A stretch of 53,142 nt of DNA from Sulfitobacter sp. CW3 (GCF_019392245.1 NZ_JAHXRL010000013.1:1-53142); one strand, 5' to 3'. Counted from the stretch's first letter, positions 15,952-25,128 are shown. Translations and numbers: made by a program. Notes: a model not told the origin generated them from the sequence alone.

Positions 15952-17475
15952 TTATCCTTGTGGCTTGGGCAGGGCTGCGACGACATGTGCGTTGCTGCCG
16001 GTTGAGGCACCGCCATAGTAGGTTTTCATCGCCCAAACCCCGGCGGGCACCCCGGCCAAAAGCATGACAGCCGCTGCAACTGTCAGCCTGCGACGGCGCT
16101 GTATTTCGGCGCGGGTACGTTGATAGGGGAGCGTGGCAAACGGCGTGATACCCAATGCGCCACTGATATCTGCGGGGCGGCGAATGCGTTTGCTGACGTG
16201 GTCCCTGAGGAACACAAAAACAAGCCCGGCAAACAGCCCAAACGCCAGGCCCGCGGCAAGGGCCATCGTCCGGCTAGGCCCTTGGGGATAGAGGGCGGGG
16301 ATGGCGGCCTCGAACAATGAAACATGTTGCCCCTGGCGTAGGGTCTCGATCGTCTTGCCGGTTTGCGCCCGGACCTTGTTGGCGATCGCCTGATCATGTT
16401 GCAGGCGCGTGTTGGCCTGCGCGCGTTCCAGATTGCCAAGGGTGATTGCGTTGGAGGGCGTTGCTTGGATCGACGTCGCAAGCGCCGCCATTGAGGCCAG
16501 TATGCGGGTTTTGCGGGCCGCCAGCTCGGCCAAATCGGCGTCGACCTCGGCGCGTTCAATTTCGTAACCGGTTAACGGATCGGGGATGGCTGCGGTGTCA
16601 TCCGCAGTTTCCAGTCGCTGATGAAGCCCCTTCACCTGAGAACGCAATATCTTAACCCGTGGATTGTCGGGGGAAAACAAGGTGGATTGCGTCGCTAGAT
16701 CTTCCTCAAGCTGGGCCAGTTGCATTGCCTCGTTCGACTGGGAACCCTTGCTGGCCGCAGCGGCAAGGATTTTCTGGTGACGTTGCGCCTTGGCCCGGCG
16801 GTCTTGCAGGTTTCCGATTTGCTTTTCGACCTGCAACAGACGTTCTTGGCCGGTGGTTTGTTGGCTGCGCCGAAAGGCGAGGCTATCGGGCAAGCTGTTT
16901 GCATTTTGCTGCCGGAAGGCCAGAATTTCAGCATCTTGCGTGGCCAGTTCCGCCTCGAGCCGCGCGACGTCTTGGGTAAAAAACTCCAATGTTTTACGCG
17001 CGGTTTGGGTGCGCGTGGCAACGTCATCTTGCAAAATCATATCCGCAATATCATTCGCCACATCTGCGGCCAACTGGGGAGAGCGCCCCTTGAATGTGAC
17101 GCTGACAAGGGGGGCGGCATCGCGGCCGGGCGTATGGGTCATGGCGATTCTCGCGCGTAAATCGCGGACCAGATCATGCGGTGAAAGGGGTGCCGTTTGA
17201 TAAACCGCCTTGCGCGCGGCCAGCTGTAAAAGACTGTCGCGGGCGAGAATGCGTTGCAGGGTCAGCTCCAGCTGCGCAAGTGTTTGCAAGCGTACGGTCG
17301 ATGGGGCCAGATCACCCGGTATTTGTTCGGATTCCACCAAAATACGCGCGGTTGCGACATAGGTCGGCGCACGCAACCCCATGAACGCCGCGGCACCGGC
17401 CACCCCCAACATGCCGAAAACCAAAAGCCAATGCAGCTGTCGCATCAGCCGCGCCATCTGAAACCGGATGTCCAT
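15952..17475 (-). CDS. Wzz/ExoP-type polysaccharide co-polymerase
   Basis: A 507-residue inner-membrane protein. It has a membrane span near residues 14-32, a long periplasmic coiled-coil region (about 160-380, rich in QDAEILAFRQQ and RAKAQRHQK-type helices), and a second span near 393-413 (MALAAGLAFGLFAGLVFVFL). A third hydrophobic segment lies near 458-478 after a basic cytoplasmic stretch. It should set chain length of the polymer and contact the Wza channel. The kinase domain is encoded separately by the next gene, a split arrangement like Gram-positive CpsC/CpsD although the organism is Gram-negative. The gene is divergent from the priming transferase. Confidence 0.85.
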   Translation of the reverse strand: MDIRFQMARLMRQLHWLLVFGMLGVAGAAAFMGLRAPTYVATARILVESEQIPGDLAPSTVRLQTLAQLELTLQRILARDSLLQLAARKAVYQTAPLSPHDLVRDLRARIAMTHTPGRDAAPLVSVTFKGRSPQLAADVANDIADMILQDDVATRTQTARKTLEFFTQDVARLEAELATQDAEILAFRQQNANSLPDSLAFRRSQQTTGQERLLQVEKQIGNLQDRRAKAQRHQKILAAAASKGSQSNEAMQLAQLEEDLATQSTLFSPDNPRVKILRSQVKGLHQRLETADDTAAIPDPLTGYEIERAEVDADLAELAARKTRILASMAALATSIQATPSNAITLGNLERAQANTRLQHDQAIANKVRAQTGKTIETLRQGQHVSLFEAAIPALYPQGPSRTMALAAGLAFGLFAGLVFVFLRDHVSKRIRRPADISGALGITPFATLPYQRTRAEIQRRRRLTVAAAVMLLAGVPAGVWAMKTYYGGASTGSNAHVVAALPKPQG

Positions 17476-17616
17476 GGCTTAGCCCATACAGTCCAGCGCG
17501 GGGCGATCAGCGGTGTCGTACAAGAACCGTTTTTGGGGCATTGGCGCGGGCGCTTTCCGTTCGGTGAAATGTGAACAAGGGGTTTGGCAATCGCCCTCTA
17601 GTTGGTCCGCATAACG

Positions 17617-17631
17617 TTAAATCGTGGTTAA
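17617..17631. promoter_or_regulatory. CtrA-box-like site
   Basis: TTAA-ATCGTGG-TTAA matches the two half-sites and seven-base spacing bound by the alphaproteobacterial response regulator CtrA, and the base after it is C as in the full consensus. It lies in the 335-bp intergenic region between the divergent co-polymerase and priming-transferase genes. No gene is seen in that region. A Shine-Dalgarno AAGGAG at 17794 serves the plus-strand gene. Confidence 0.5.
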
Positions 17632-17694
17632 CGGTGCCGCGCTTTTCGGAGCCATGTGCGTCAAGTGGGACAGGCCACAAAATCCCCGGTGAAC

Positions 17695-17709
17695 TTAACC
17701 TTCTGGTAA
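17695..17709. promoter_or_regulatory. Second, imperfect CtrA-box-like site
   Basis: TTAA-CCTTCTG-GTAA has the CtrA half-site spacing with one mismatch in the second half. It lies 64 bases from the perfect site, nearer the priming transferase. Taken alone it would be weak evidence. Confidence 0.3.
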
Positions 17710-17810
17710 CGGTCTTGGGCCTAGCACTTTGACAGCGATTAACCACCATACGGTCCCGGTTCGGGGGATCGAAGCGGCCCGACGGGCCCAAATAAGGAGA
17801 GCGCTGCGAT

Positions 17811-18512
17811 ATGATATTTCACGATTTTGACCGTGCTTCACCGTCGATCCACATCACCCGTGCGCATCCCCTACGACCATATAATCTGCACGAATCCGAT
17901 CGAAAAAGCCTGTACCGGAATGGTGGGAAACGTGTATTTGATCTGCTGGTCTGCCTGGCCATCACACCGCTGGTGGTTCTGCTTGTCGGGCTTTGTGCCG
18001 GGCTGATTGGGTTAACCGGATATAAACCGTTTTATTCGCAGTTTAGGGTCGGGCTGAATGGGCGGGTTTTCAAGATGTGGAAGCTGCGGTCGATGGTTAA
18101 CAACGGCGACAAAATCCTTGCCCTGCATCTGGCGCGCGATCCGGTTGCGAAACTGGAATGGCACTGTCTTCAAAAGCTGAAACGCGATCCTCGGGTGACC
18201 CGGTTGGGGGGCTTTCTGCGGCGGACGTCCTTGGATGAGCTGCCGCAAATCTGGAACGTCATAAAAGGCGAGATGAGCCTTGTGGGACCGCGCCCGATGA
18301 TGATCAGCCAAGAGCCGCTTTATTGCGGGCGGGATTACTATGATTTGGTGCCGGGGATCAGCGGAAACTGGCAGGTATCTGCGCGCAATCAAGCGGATTT
18401 CGCCGACCGGGCGGGGTTCGACAGCGACTATTCCGCGACCCTGTCCTGGCGCGGTGATCTGGGGATTCTGGCCAAGACCATCGGCGTGGTTCTTAAGGCC
18501 AATGGTCACTGA
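17811..18512 (+). CDS. Undecaprenyl-phosphate sugar phosphotransferase, ExoY/WcaJ-like
   Basis: A 233-residue monotopic priming enzyme that moves a sugar 1-phosphate from UDP-sugar to undecaprenyl phosphate and so starts repeat-unit synthesis. The N-terminal hydrophobic hairpin (VFDLLVCLAITPLVVLLVGL) lies near residues 42-66. The catalytic core includes FKMWKLRSM near 85 and the RTSLDELPQIWNVIKGEMSLVGPRP region (about 138-162), with its conserved Asp-Glu and Pro-Arg-Pro residues. Length equals that of ExoY. The ATG has AAGGAG 11 bases upstream. It heads a plus-strand pair with the following glycosyltransferase. Confidence 0.9.
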   Translation: MIFHDFDRASPSIHITRAHPLRPYNLHESDRKSLYRNGGKRVFDLLVCLAITPLVVLLVGLCAGLIGLTGYKPFYSQFRVGLNGRVFKMWKLRSMVNNGDKILALHLARDPVAKLEWHCLQKLKRDPRVTRLGGFLRRTSLDELPQIWNVIKGEMSLVGPRPMMISQEPLYCGRDYYDLVPGISGNWQVSARNQADFADRAGFDSDYSATLSWRGDLGILAKTIGVVLKANGH

Positions 18513-18513
18513 A

Positions 18514-19452
18514 ATGGGCCGACCAGCGGCCGCCGAAGTGACGGTGATTATCGTCAGTTACAACACAGTCCAACTGACCTTGAAGGCGATCGCGACCCTA
18601 TACGCCAACACCCACGAGACGACATTCGACTGCGTGGTGTTCGACAACGCGTCGCACGATCATTCGGCGGCAATGATACGCGCGGCATTCCCCCAAGTGC
18701 AGGTCATCGCATCGAATCAGAACATCGGATTTGCGGCGGCGAATAATCGGGTCGCCGCGGGGTGTGAAACGCCATATTTACTACTGCTGAACCCGGACAC
18801 GGAAACCCACCCCGGCGCTGTGGATGCGTTGGTTCGGTTCGCCAAATCGCGGCCAAGCGCAGGTATTTGGGGCGGGCGGACCGTCTTTGCCGACGGGTCA
18901 TTGAATCGCGCATCATGTTGGGCAACGCCGTCCCTCCGAGGTCTGTTTTTCAGAGCGGTTGGTGTCGCAGCCCTGTTCAGAGAAACGCAGTTCGTGAACC
19001 CCGAAGCATATGCCGGTTGGCAGCGCGATTCGGTCCGCGAGGTGGATATCGTCGTGGGATGTTTTTTGCTGATTGGCAGGCCGCTTTGGCGGCAGCTTGG
19101 TGGCTTTCAGCGCAAATATTACATGTACGGTGAGGACGCGGATCTGTGTTTACGGGCGCGTCAGATGGGGTATCGGCCCTGCATTACGCCCGATGCGCCA
19201 ATCATCCACCATGTCGGTGCATCTACGGTGCGAGACGAGGAAAAAACGATACTGGTCATGAAAGCCCGTGCGTCGATCATTCGTGATCATTGGCCGGAAT
19301 GGAAGGTGGGGGCCGGGATTTTTCTGATGTGGCTGTGGGCCGCATTGCGGTATTTAGGGTCCCGCCCGTTTGCGAAGTCGCGGCGCGCGTCGGCGGATCG
19401 TTGGCGCGCGGTTTGGGTGCGGCGGGCGGAATGGTTGCAAGGTTATGCGTAG
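18514..19452 (+). CDS. Family 2 glycosyltransferase, rhamnosyltransferase-like
   Basis: About 312 residues. The GT-A opening VTVIIVSYNTVQ is near residue 9, DNASHD near 44, LLNPDTE near 92 as the metal-site region, and MYGEDADLCLRARQMGY near 202 as the acceptor/catalytic base motif, typical of WbbL-like GT2 enzymes. A hydrophobic C-terminal segment (IFLMWLWAALRYLG) suggests membrane attachment. It follows the priming transferase by one base, so it may add the second sugar. An upstream ATG at 18502 is also in frame; neither start has a strong Shine-Dalgarno. Confidence 0.85.
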   Translation: MGRPAAAEVTVIIVSYNTVQLTLKAIATLYANTHETTFDCVVFDNASHDHSAAMIRAAFPQVQVIASNQNIGFAAANNRVAAGCETPYLLLLNPDTETHPGAVDALVRFAKSRPSAGIWGGRTVFADGSLNRASCWATPSLRGLFFRAVGVAALFRETQFVNPEAYAGWQRDSVREVDIVVGCFLLIGRPLWRQLGGFQRKYYMYGEDADLCLRARQMGYRPCITPDAPIIHHVGASTVRDEEKTILVMKARASIIRDHWPEWKVGAGIFLMWLWAALRYLGSRPFAKSRRASADRWRAVWVRRAEWLQGYA

Positions 19453-20408
19453 GCCTGAACCCACCGTTTGGCGACGACAGTTGGTGAATAACGATCAACG
19501 TCATGTAACTGCGTGCGCGACATATTTCCCAGATACGAGGCGGTCACCGAAAACGTCGAATGGCGCGAATAAATCAGATGATCACAGCGCGACAAAAGCC
19601 ACATGTCGATCAGGGCATTTTCGGCCTCTTGCAGTTTTTCAATATCCGATGTCGGCCAATGCAACCTGCTGCCGTCGTCCGGAAGATGCTTGTTGATATG
19701 ATGCACATTGCTGAATTCCGACGCGATCTGTGCTTGGATATCGGCGTTATCGGTCGCCAGAAAAATCGAGGCATCTGGCATTTCCGCCAGTTTTTGCCTC
19801 AGCGCGTTTTTGATGGGGCCGAGCGGAATTTTACGATCCGTATAGCGAATATGAACGCCGATGCTTGGCGCAGTGAGCGTGGCCGCGACGGTGTTCACCT
19901 GTTGTAAAATGCGATTATTCGGGGTGAAGAACTGCTCAAGATAGCCGGCGATGATGTCTTTTTCGGACCTTGTGGCGAAATTGGAGTCGCGGCGCAGATG
20001 GTGGGCGATCCGTTTGAATTTCGGCAGATATGACCAGAACACAGCGATGTCTTGGGGCGTATCCAGATCGGCCAAGTTCACACAAAACCTCCGATAGGCG
20101 AGGGGGTTTGAATGGCTGCGCGGGGCGAATTTTTCAATCATCTCTTGGGGGGTTAGATTCAGGTTTCCGGCCCAAATAAGGGGCGAAACCGATGTCGAAA
20201 CTGGGTCAAATGCTTCGCATTTTTGGGTGATCGGCGTTTGGAACAGCAGCGGATAGGCGTTGGTTCCGATGGGGGCATAGCTTCCATCGCGCCAATCGAT
20301 AATCGCGGTGCGACCGGTCAGATCGGCAAAGGCAAGGCCGCAGATGGCGGACAGCATGCGATTGCCCAAGCCACCTTTGCCCTTGATCAACAATATCGGT
20401 TTGACCAT
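19443..20408 (-). CDS. NodZ-like fucosyltransferase family protein
   Basis: About 321 residues. A glycine-rich opening, GKGGLGNRMLSAICGLAFA (residues 10-28), resembles the nucleotide-sugar-binding start of NodZ and related GT-B fucosyltransferases. GVHIRYTDRKIP near residue 184 matches their HxRRxD-type donor-binding motif. LATDNADI and SRHSTFSVTASYLG follow as in that family. NodZ adds alpha-1,6-fucose to a chitin oligosaccharide; here the acceptor is presumably the exopolysaccharide. The gene is convergent with the GT2 gene (10-base overlap) and divergent from wza. The ATG at 20408 has AAAGGGG upstream and replaces a longer form starting at 20471. Confidence 0.65.
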   Translation of the reverse strand: MVKPILLIKGKGGLGNRMLSAICGLAFADLTGRTAIIDWRDGSYAPIGTNAYPLLFQTPITQKCEAFDPVSTSVSPLIWAGNLNLTPQEMIEKFAPRSHSNPLAYRRFCVNLADLDTPQDIAVFWSYLPKFKRIAHHLRRDSNFATRSEKDIIAGYLEQFFTPNNRILQQVNTVAATLTAPSIGVHIRYTDRKIPLGPIKNALRQKLAEMPDASIFLATDNADIQAQIASEFSNVHHINKHLPDDGSRLHWPTSDIEKLQEAENALIDMWLLSRCDHLIYSRHSTFSVTASYLGNMSRTQLHDVDRYSPTVVAKRWVQAYA

Positions 20409-20536
20409 CGATCGCCGGACCCCTTTTACCCTGCGCCAGCCGCGCATGGGGTCAGGATCATGGTTAACCATTTACATTTCTTTAACCGCTGAGGGGCCAA
20501 GCTGAAGCGATCGTCGTGACGTTTGAAAGGAATGAA

Positions 20537-21157
20537 ATGCGCCGCTTGAGTGCTTGGAAGTCAGAGGCCCTGTGGCGGATATTTTTGCTGTGTTTTGCGA
20601 TGCTGCTGGGTGTAAACAGCGCCGCCGCGCAATCCTATCACATTCGGGCAGGCGATATTTTACGGATCGAGGTGTTGGAAGACCCCGAATTAAACCGGTC
20701 GGTTTTGGTGACGCCCGATGGCCGTATATCAGTGCCGATGGCCGGAACGATGCGGGCATCGGGCCAACCGATCGAGGCGGTTCAACGTGGGCTGGCGGGG
20801 CGTCTGGCTGGTGCTTTTACCAACCCGCCCAACGTTTTCGTATCCATTGAGCGTTTGGCGGACCCACGTCTGGATGCACGGAAACAGGCCAAGCCACAGC
20901 TTATTTCCGTCTTTGTGATGGGCGAGGCGAACACCCCCGGCATGTTGGAAATTCCGCCAAATACCAGTGTCTTGCAGGCTTTTGCCGCGATGGGGGGATT
21001 CACCAAATTTGCGGCGATTAAACGCATTCAACTGCGTCGCGCGGCCACGATTGTGCCGCTGAACTATCGTCAGATCGAAGCGGGATCAGCAAGTGGGCAT
21101 ATGAAATTGCGCGATGGCGATGTGATAATCGTGCCGCAAAGACGGTTGTTTGAATAA
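20537..21157 (+). CDS. wza: Polysaccharide export outer-membrane protein, Wza-like
   Basis: A 206-residue secreted protein. The signal peptide covers about residues 1-32 (hydrophobic core IFLLCFAMLLGVNSAAA, cleavage before QSYHI). The Poly_export domain starts at YHIRAGDILRIEVLEDPELN, and an SLBB-type domain follows with ISVFVMGEANTPGMLEI. It should form the periplasmic ring of the export channel with the co-polymerase. There is no lipobox cysteine and it is shorter than E. coli Wza, so outer-membrane insertion may need a partner; the next gene encodes a beta-barrel. ATG at 20537 with AAAGGA upstream is preferred to a start seven codons earlier. Confidence 0.88.
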   Translation: MRRLSAWKSEALWRIFLLCFAMLLGVNSAAAQSYHIRAGDILRIEVLEDPELNRSVLVTPDGRISVPMAGTMRASGQPIEAVQRGLAGRLAGAFTNPPNVFVSIERLADPRLDARKQAKPQLISVFVMGEANTPGMLEIPPNTSVLQAFAAMGGFTKFAAIKRIQLRRAATIVPLNYRQIEAGSASGHMKLRDGDVIIVPQRRLFE

Positions 21158-21167
21158 GGGCATTCGC

Positions 21168-22421
21168 GTGACTGGCGGTGTATGTCGGTGCTGTGCAGCT
21201 TTGGTCTGTTTTATGGCCTTCCCCGGGCTGGCGCAGGGCGCGGGATCGGGCGGGATGGCGCTTGATCTAGCGGTTGAAACCTCGGTTGATGTTCGATCAA
21301 ACCCACAACTGGACGTGGTAAACCCGCAGCGTGTGGATGAGATCAGCAGCGCGTTCAGTTTTGGATTTCTTACCGAAACGCGTAGCCAAAAGCTGTCGCT
21401 TGGGGGTGGAATATCGCTGCGCGGCTCAGATGGGCCAGGCGGTGGAGGGGTCGCAAACGGGGTCGTCGATCCGTTCTTAGCCCTGCGATATTTGCGGCAG
21501 GTACGTGATGCATCTTTGTCCTTTGATGCACGGATGCAAGAGACGGATCTGACACAAACCGACCCCGGCGAATTTGCCGTCATGATCCCAACCGGGAGCG
21601 CGAAACAGCGGTCTTATAGCGCTGAAATCAACATGAGGTGGAGGGAAACGGCACCTTTGGGATTTGGTGTTTTGGCGGGCTTTCAAAAAGCCGCGTTCAT
21701 CGATGGGTCGGCGTTCGGGCAAGGCGGGCAGGCGCTAAGCGGCACGACGCGGCATCGGTTCGATTTTCTGGCTCGCCTCGATCTGGATGCGGCCCATCAT
21801 TTAACCACGACTTTGGGCTATCGCGTGTTCGGGCAAGAGGCTGCTGCGGGCCGCCGCGAGAGTTTTCAGTTGAACAGCGTTTATCAGATTGATCGGCCGC
21901 GGGTGCCATTTGCGATCAAGCTTGGATATATCACGACCGAGGCGGGCCACCAATTGAGCGGATTGGTGGCCCGTCATTTAGCATTGCCGAACGGTGCCGC
22001 GCGGGCGGGCATCGGGGCCGCCCGTGCGACGACCGGTGGCAGATATGTGACGGGTCATTTGCATTATGAAACTGTATTTTCGCGGGGCCTGTTCGAGGCC
22101 AGTGTGAACCGGAAACTGACCAGCAGTGATCAAGACGACAGTGAACAAATCAGTACGGCGATGGGCCTGCAGTACAGGATAGACGCGACGCCATTGGACG
22201 GATTTGCCGTTGGCATTGATTGGGCCGAAGCCAAAAACACCCATTCAGGATTAACCACGATGAACCGTATCCTTACTGTTTCCTATACCCGGCAGATGGG
22301 CCGCGAGGTGGATTTCAACATCGGGCTGCGCAGGCGCGATGTGCGCGACAGCGTCACCGGAGCGAGACAGTCGAATGAGATATTCATGTCACTGACGCGC
22401 AAATTCAGGACGCATTTTTAG
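21168..22421 (+). CDS. Outer-membrane beta-barrel protein of the exopolysaccharide locus
   Basis: About 417 residues with a signal peptide (ALVCFMAFPGLAQGA). Alternating hydrophobic and polar strands run the whole length, and the C-terminal residue is phenylalanine (RKFRTHF), a usual signal for barrel insertion. It resembles the barrel proteins that accompany Wza in alphaproteobacterial export loci and may be the outer-membrane pore for the polymer. The GTG at 21168 has AAGGG eight bases upstream. A TTG at 21150 overlapping the wza stop is the alternative. No enzymatic motif is seen. Confidence 0.65.
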   Translation: MTGGVCRCCAALVCFMAFPGLAQGAGSGGMALDLAVETSVDVRSNPQLDVVNPQRVDEISSAFSFGFLTETRSQKLSLGGGISLRGSDGPGGGGVANGVVDPFLALRYLRQVRDASLSFDARMQETDLTQTDPGEFAVMIPTGSAKQRSYSAEINMRWRETAPLGFGVLAGFQKAAFIDGSAFGQGGQALSGTTRHRFDFLARLDLDAAHHLTTTLGYRVFGQEAAAGRRESFQLNSVYQIDRPRVPFAIKLGYITTEAGHQLSGLVARHLALPNGAARAGIGAARATTGGRYVTGHLHYETVFSRGLFEASVNRKLTSSDQDDSEQISTAMGLQYRIDATPLDGFAVGIDWAEAKNTHSGLTTMNRILTVSYTRQMGREVDFNIGLRRRDVRDSVTGARQSNEIFMSLTRKFRTHF

Positions 22422-23620
22422 GGCGATTTTTCAAACAAGCGCGCGTATGCCGCCAAAAGATGCGGTTCTGAATGCGCCCAAGACAGCTGATCCAGAACCC
22501 GTTTTCGCCCAGCCCATCCCATGTCCCAACGTAGCGACGTGTCATTCATCAACGTTTCGATTTTACGCGCAAAATCAACAGGATCGTTTGGATGCGCATA
22601 AAGAGATGCGTCGCCGGCCGAGACGCGCCCCTCGGTCAGGTCGAACTGCACGACAGGTTTCTCCAGCGTCATATATTCCATCACTTTATTCATGGTGGAA
22701 ATGTCGTTCATGGTGTTCTTGGGGTCTGGGGCCACGCCGATATCAATGGCGTTCAAAGCATCCTGAAGATCGCGGTCGTACAGTGCGCCGGCAAAGGTAA
22801 AGTGGTCTTGCAGCCCTTGTTGTTCGACGTCGCGGGTCATGTCGCAATGTGCCGGACCAAATCCGATAATCAAAAAATGTACATTTGCGCCGATCGTATT
22901 AACCAAGTAATCGGCGGCGCGGACCAGCAGATCCATACCCTCTTGCTGGCCGATGACGCCGACATATCCAATCAGGGTTGCGGCCCCCTTGCGATAGGTT
23001 TGATTTCCGGCGGCGGGTAAAAATTCATCGGTTTTTGGCGCCGAACGGACAGTAAAAACATCCGACGGGTTCATGCCGCCACGCGTTATTGCGATGTCAC
23101 GAAAACTGTTATTGGTCGCGATTGAAACATCGGCAGTCTTAAAGGTGATACGTTCAAGCAGGCGCATCAAGTGGTAAATAGGGCCGCGTTTCGCAAACTT
23201 GGCTTCGAACAGTTCGGGGCTGACATCGTGGTGATCAAAGATATAGCGCGCGCCGCGACGCCGATACCAAAGTGCTAGCAGAAACACGAGGTCAGGCGGA
23301 TTGCAGCCCTGAATGGCGTCGAACGGGCGTCTTTGCCAGATCTTTTTAGCGAGTTTGAACCAGTGCCGGATCGCATGCCCGTATTCGCGCGCATAGGCGA
23401 AAACGCCTGAATGTGCCTCGGTCGGTTGGGGGTAGCGGTAGATGTGAACGCCGTCGATCAGTTGGTAGTCTTGGTCCCAGCCGCGCCCCATGGGGCAGAT
23501 GACCGATACCTCATAACCGGCACGCTGCAAGGTTGTTGCCTCGAGCCAGACGCGGCGGTCTAGGGGGACTGGCAGATTTTCCACTACGATTAGGATGTGG
23601 CGATCTGGAGTGGTCGTCAT
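22418..23620 (-). CDS. Family 4 glycosyltransferase, WbuB-like
   Basis: A 400-residue GT-B enzyme. The N-terminal domain begins HILIVVENLPVPLDRRVWLEA, with the flexible acceptor loop typical of WbuB/WecG-type fucosamine or GlcNAc transferases, then DHHDVSPELFEAKF near 125. The C-terminal donor domain has IGYVGVIGQQEGMDLLV near 200 and the E-x7-E region near 303 (NKVMEYMTLEKPVVQFD). It should extend the lipid-linked repeat unit. The ATG at 23620 lies inside a longer frame; upstream residues show no conservation with the family. It is convergent with the barrel gene, overlapping by four bases. Confidence 0.85.
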   Translation of the reverse strand: MTTTPDRHILIVVENLPVPLDRRVWLEATTLQRAGYEVSVICPMGRGWDQDYQLIDGVHIYRYPQPTEAHSGVFAYAREYGHAIRHWFKLAKKIWQRRPFDAIQGCNPPDLVFLLALWYRRRGARYIFDHHDVSPELFEAKFAKRGPIYHLMRLLERITFKTADVSIATNNSFRDIAITRGGMNPSDVFTVRSAPKTDEFLPAAGNQTYRKGAATLIGYVGVIGQQEGMDLLVRAADYLVNTIGANVHFLIIGFGPAHCDMTRDVEQQGLQDHFTFAGALYDRDLQDALNAIDIGVAPDPKNTMNDISTMNKVMEYMTLEKPVVQFDLTEGRVSAGDASLYAHPNDPVDFARKIETLMNDTSLRWDMGWAGRKRVLDQLSWAHSEPHLLAAYARLFEKSP

Positions 23621-23805
23621 ATGTCCAACGTGACTGGGGGAGGGTCCGTCTATTGAGGGCAGAAGGTATAAATTTTCGGTAAACCTGCGAAAATTTATTC
23701 TTAAACCGTCTGAATGGGGCCCATGTTCGACCGCGGATTGCCGCGAAGTTGACACATCTTTGCGGTGGTTTGACGGTGCTGTCGTCCCATGCCCGAGAGA
23801 AGTCC

Positions 23806-25125
23806 ATGCAAACCGAAGAACCGCTCATACCTGAAACCAGTTTGGCCGCGCTTAATATTGCGGGGATGATCGCCATTTTTGCGCTTGTTTTCATATTGGG
23901 CGGATGGGCGGCGACCACAAAAATCAGCGGTGCCGTCGTTGCAAAAGGCCAGGTCGAAGTCGCCGGAAAACGAAAGATTGTGCAAACGCTTGATGGCGGA
24001 ATCCTTGCCGAGATTTTGGTGACTAACGGGGATCATGTGGCAAAGGATCAGGTGCTTGCGCGGCTGGATCCGACGCTGTTGCAGATCAATCTGGATATGG
24101 CGCGCACGCGGTTGGCAGCAGCCCTTAGCCTGCGGGCGCGGTTGGAGGCTGAGCGTATGGGCACCGTGGATTTGGTGTTTGATTACGCAGATTTGCCAGT
24201 GCCTGCCCAACATCTGGGAGAGGTCATTCGCAAGGCTGAAAGCCGCCAGCGCGATATATTTGAAGCCCGGCAGGAAATGCGCGCAGGCGCGGAAAAGCAG
24301 ATGCGCGGCCGCTTGGCGGATCTGGACACCCAAGCGCAGGGTATTTCAGGGCAGATGACGGCGTTAGAGAGACAGCTATCGTTTGTGGGGGGCGACTTGG
24401 CGAATATTAACGCGTTGCTAGGCAAAGGGTTGTCGCGCCGCGATAAGTTAACCGAGGCCTTGCGCAGGCAAGCGGCGCTGCAAGGTGATCTGGCACAGCG
24501 ACAGGCCGAGTTGGCAAGCGTGAACAACCGGCGCCGCGAGATAGCGGTAAATGCAGATCAAGAGAAGCGGGCGCTGCAGGAGCAGACCGTGACAGAACTG
24601 CGCGAGCTGTTCGTCGAAATAGAAGAACTGACCTTGGCGATTGTCACGCGCGAAGCACAGCTGGAACGCGTGGAACTGCGCGCACCGGCGAGCGGCATTG
24701 TCCATGAATTACAAATGACGACATTGGGCGGTGTGATCCCTGCGGGGGGGACGTTGTTGCATGTTATCCCGCAGGATTCAGGGTTGGCATTCGAAGTGCG
24801 CGTGCCACCGCGTGACATCAACAAGGTCCGCCGTGAACAGCCGGCACAGATTGTGATGACGGCCCTTGATCCGCAGAAAACGCCAAAATTGGCGGGGCGG
24901 GTCGGGGCCGTGTCGCCCGAAACCGTGAATGATCCCGTAACCGGGCAGCCGTTTTACCGCGTGGCTGTGCACATCGCCCAAGAGGAACTGGCCCGTTTGC
25001 CATCGGCAGCGAGATTGATCGCAGGGATGCCCCTTGAGGCGTTTTTACAGGCGCGCGAAAAAACCGTGTTAAGCTATCTTACCGAACCTTTGATGTCGCA
25101 GTTGAGCCATGGGTTTCGCGAATAA
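23806..25125 (+). CDS. HlyD-family periplasmic adaptor of a type I secretion system
   Basis: About 439 residues. There is a short cytoplasmic start, one membrane span near residues 14-34 (IAGMIAIFALVFILGGWAAT), and a lipoyl/barrel-sandwich half (GQVEVAGKRKIVQTLDGGILAEI). A long coiled-coil hairpin follows (about 95-280), then the second lipoyl half (VELRAPASGIVHELQMTTLGGVI) and a beta-barrel C-terminal domain. It closely follows the PrtE/PrsE plan and should link an ABC exporter to a TolC-type channel. Its natural partner, the PrtD-like ABC exporter, is encoded at 32431 in the same cluster. Both sit among exopolysaccharide genes, recalling rhizobial PrsDE. Confidence 0.88.
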   Translation: MQTEEPLIPETSLAALNIAGMIAIFALVFILGGWAATTKISGAVVAKGQVEVAGKRKIVQTLDGGILAEILVTNGDHVAKDQVLARLDPTLLQINLDMARTRLAAALSLRARLEAERMGTVDLVFDYADLPVPAQHLGEVIRKAESRQRDIFEARQEMRAGAEKQMRGRLADLDTQAQGISGQMTALERQLSFVGGDLANINALLGKGLSRRDKLTEALRRQAALQGDLAQRQAELASVNNRRREIAVNADQEKRALQEQTVTELRELFVEIEELTLAIVTREAQLERVELRAPASGIVHELQMTTLGGVIPAGGTLLHVIPQDSGLAFEVRVPPRDINKVRREQPAQIVMTALDPQKTPKLAGRVGAVSPETVNDPVTGQPFYRVAVHIAQEELARLPSAARLIAGMPLEAFLQAREKTVLSYLTEPLMSQLSHGFRE

Positions 25126-25128
25126 AAA

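Noticed and set aside
20462..20490. GGTTAACC and TTTAACC upstream of wza as a further CtrA site.
   Set aside because: The two TTAA halves are too far apart for the seven-base spacing.
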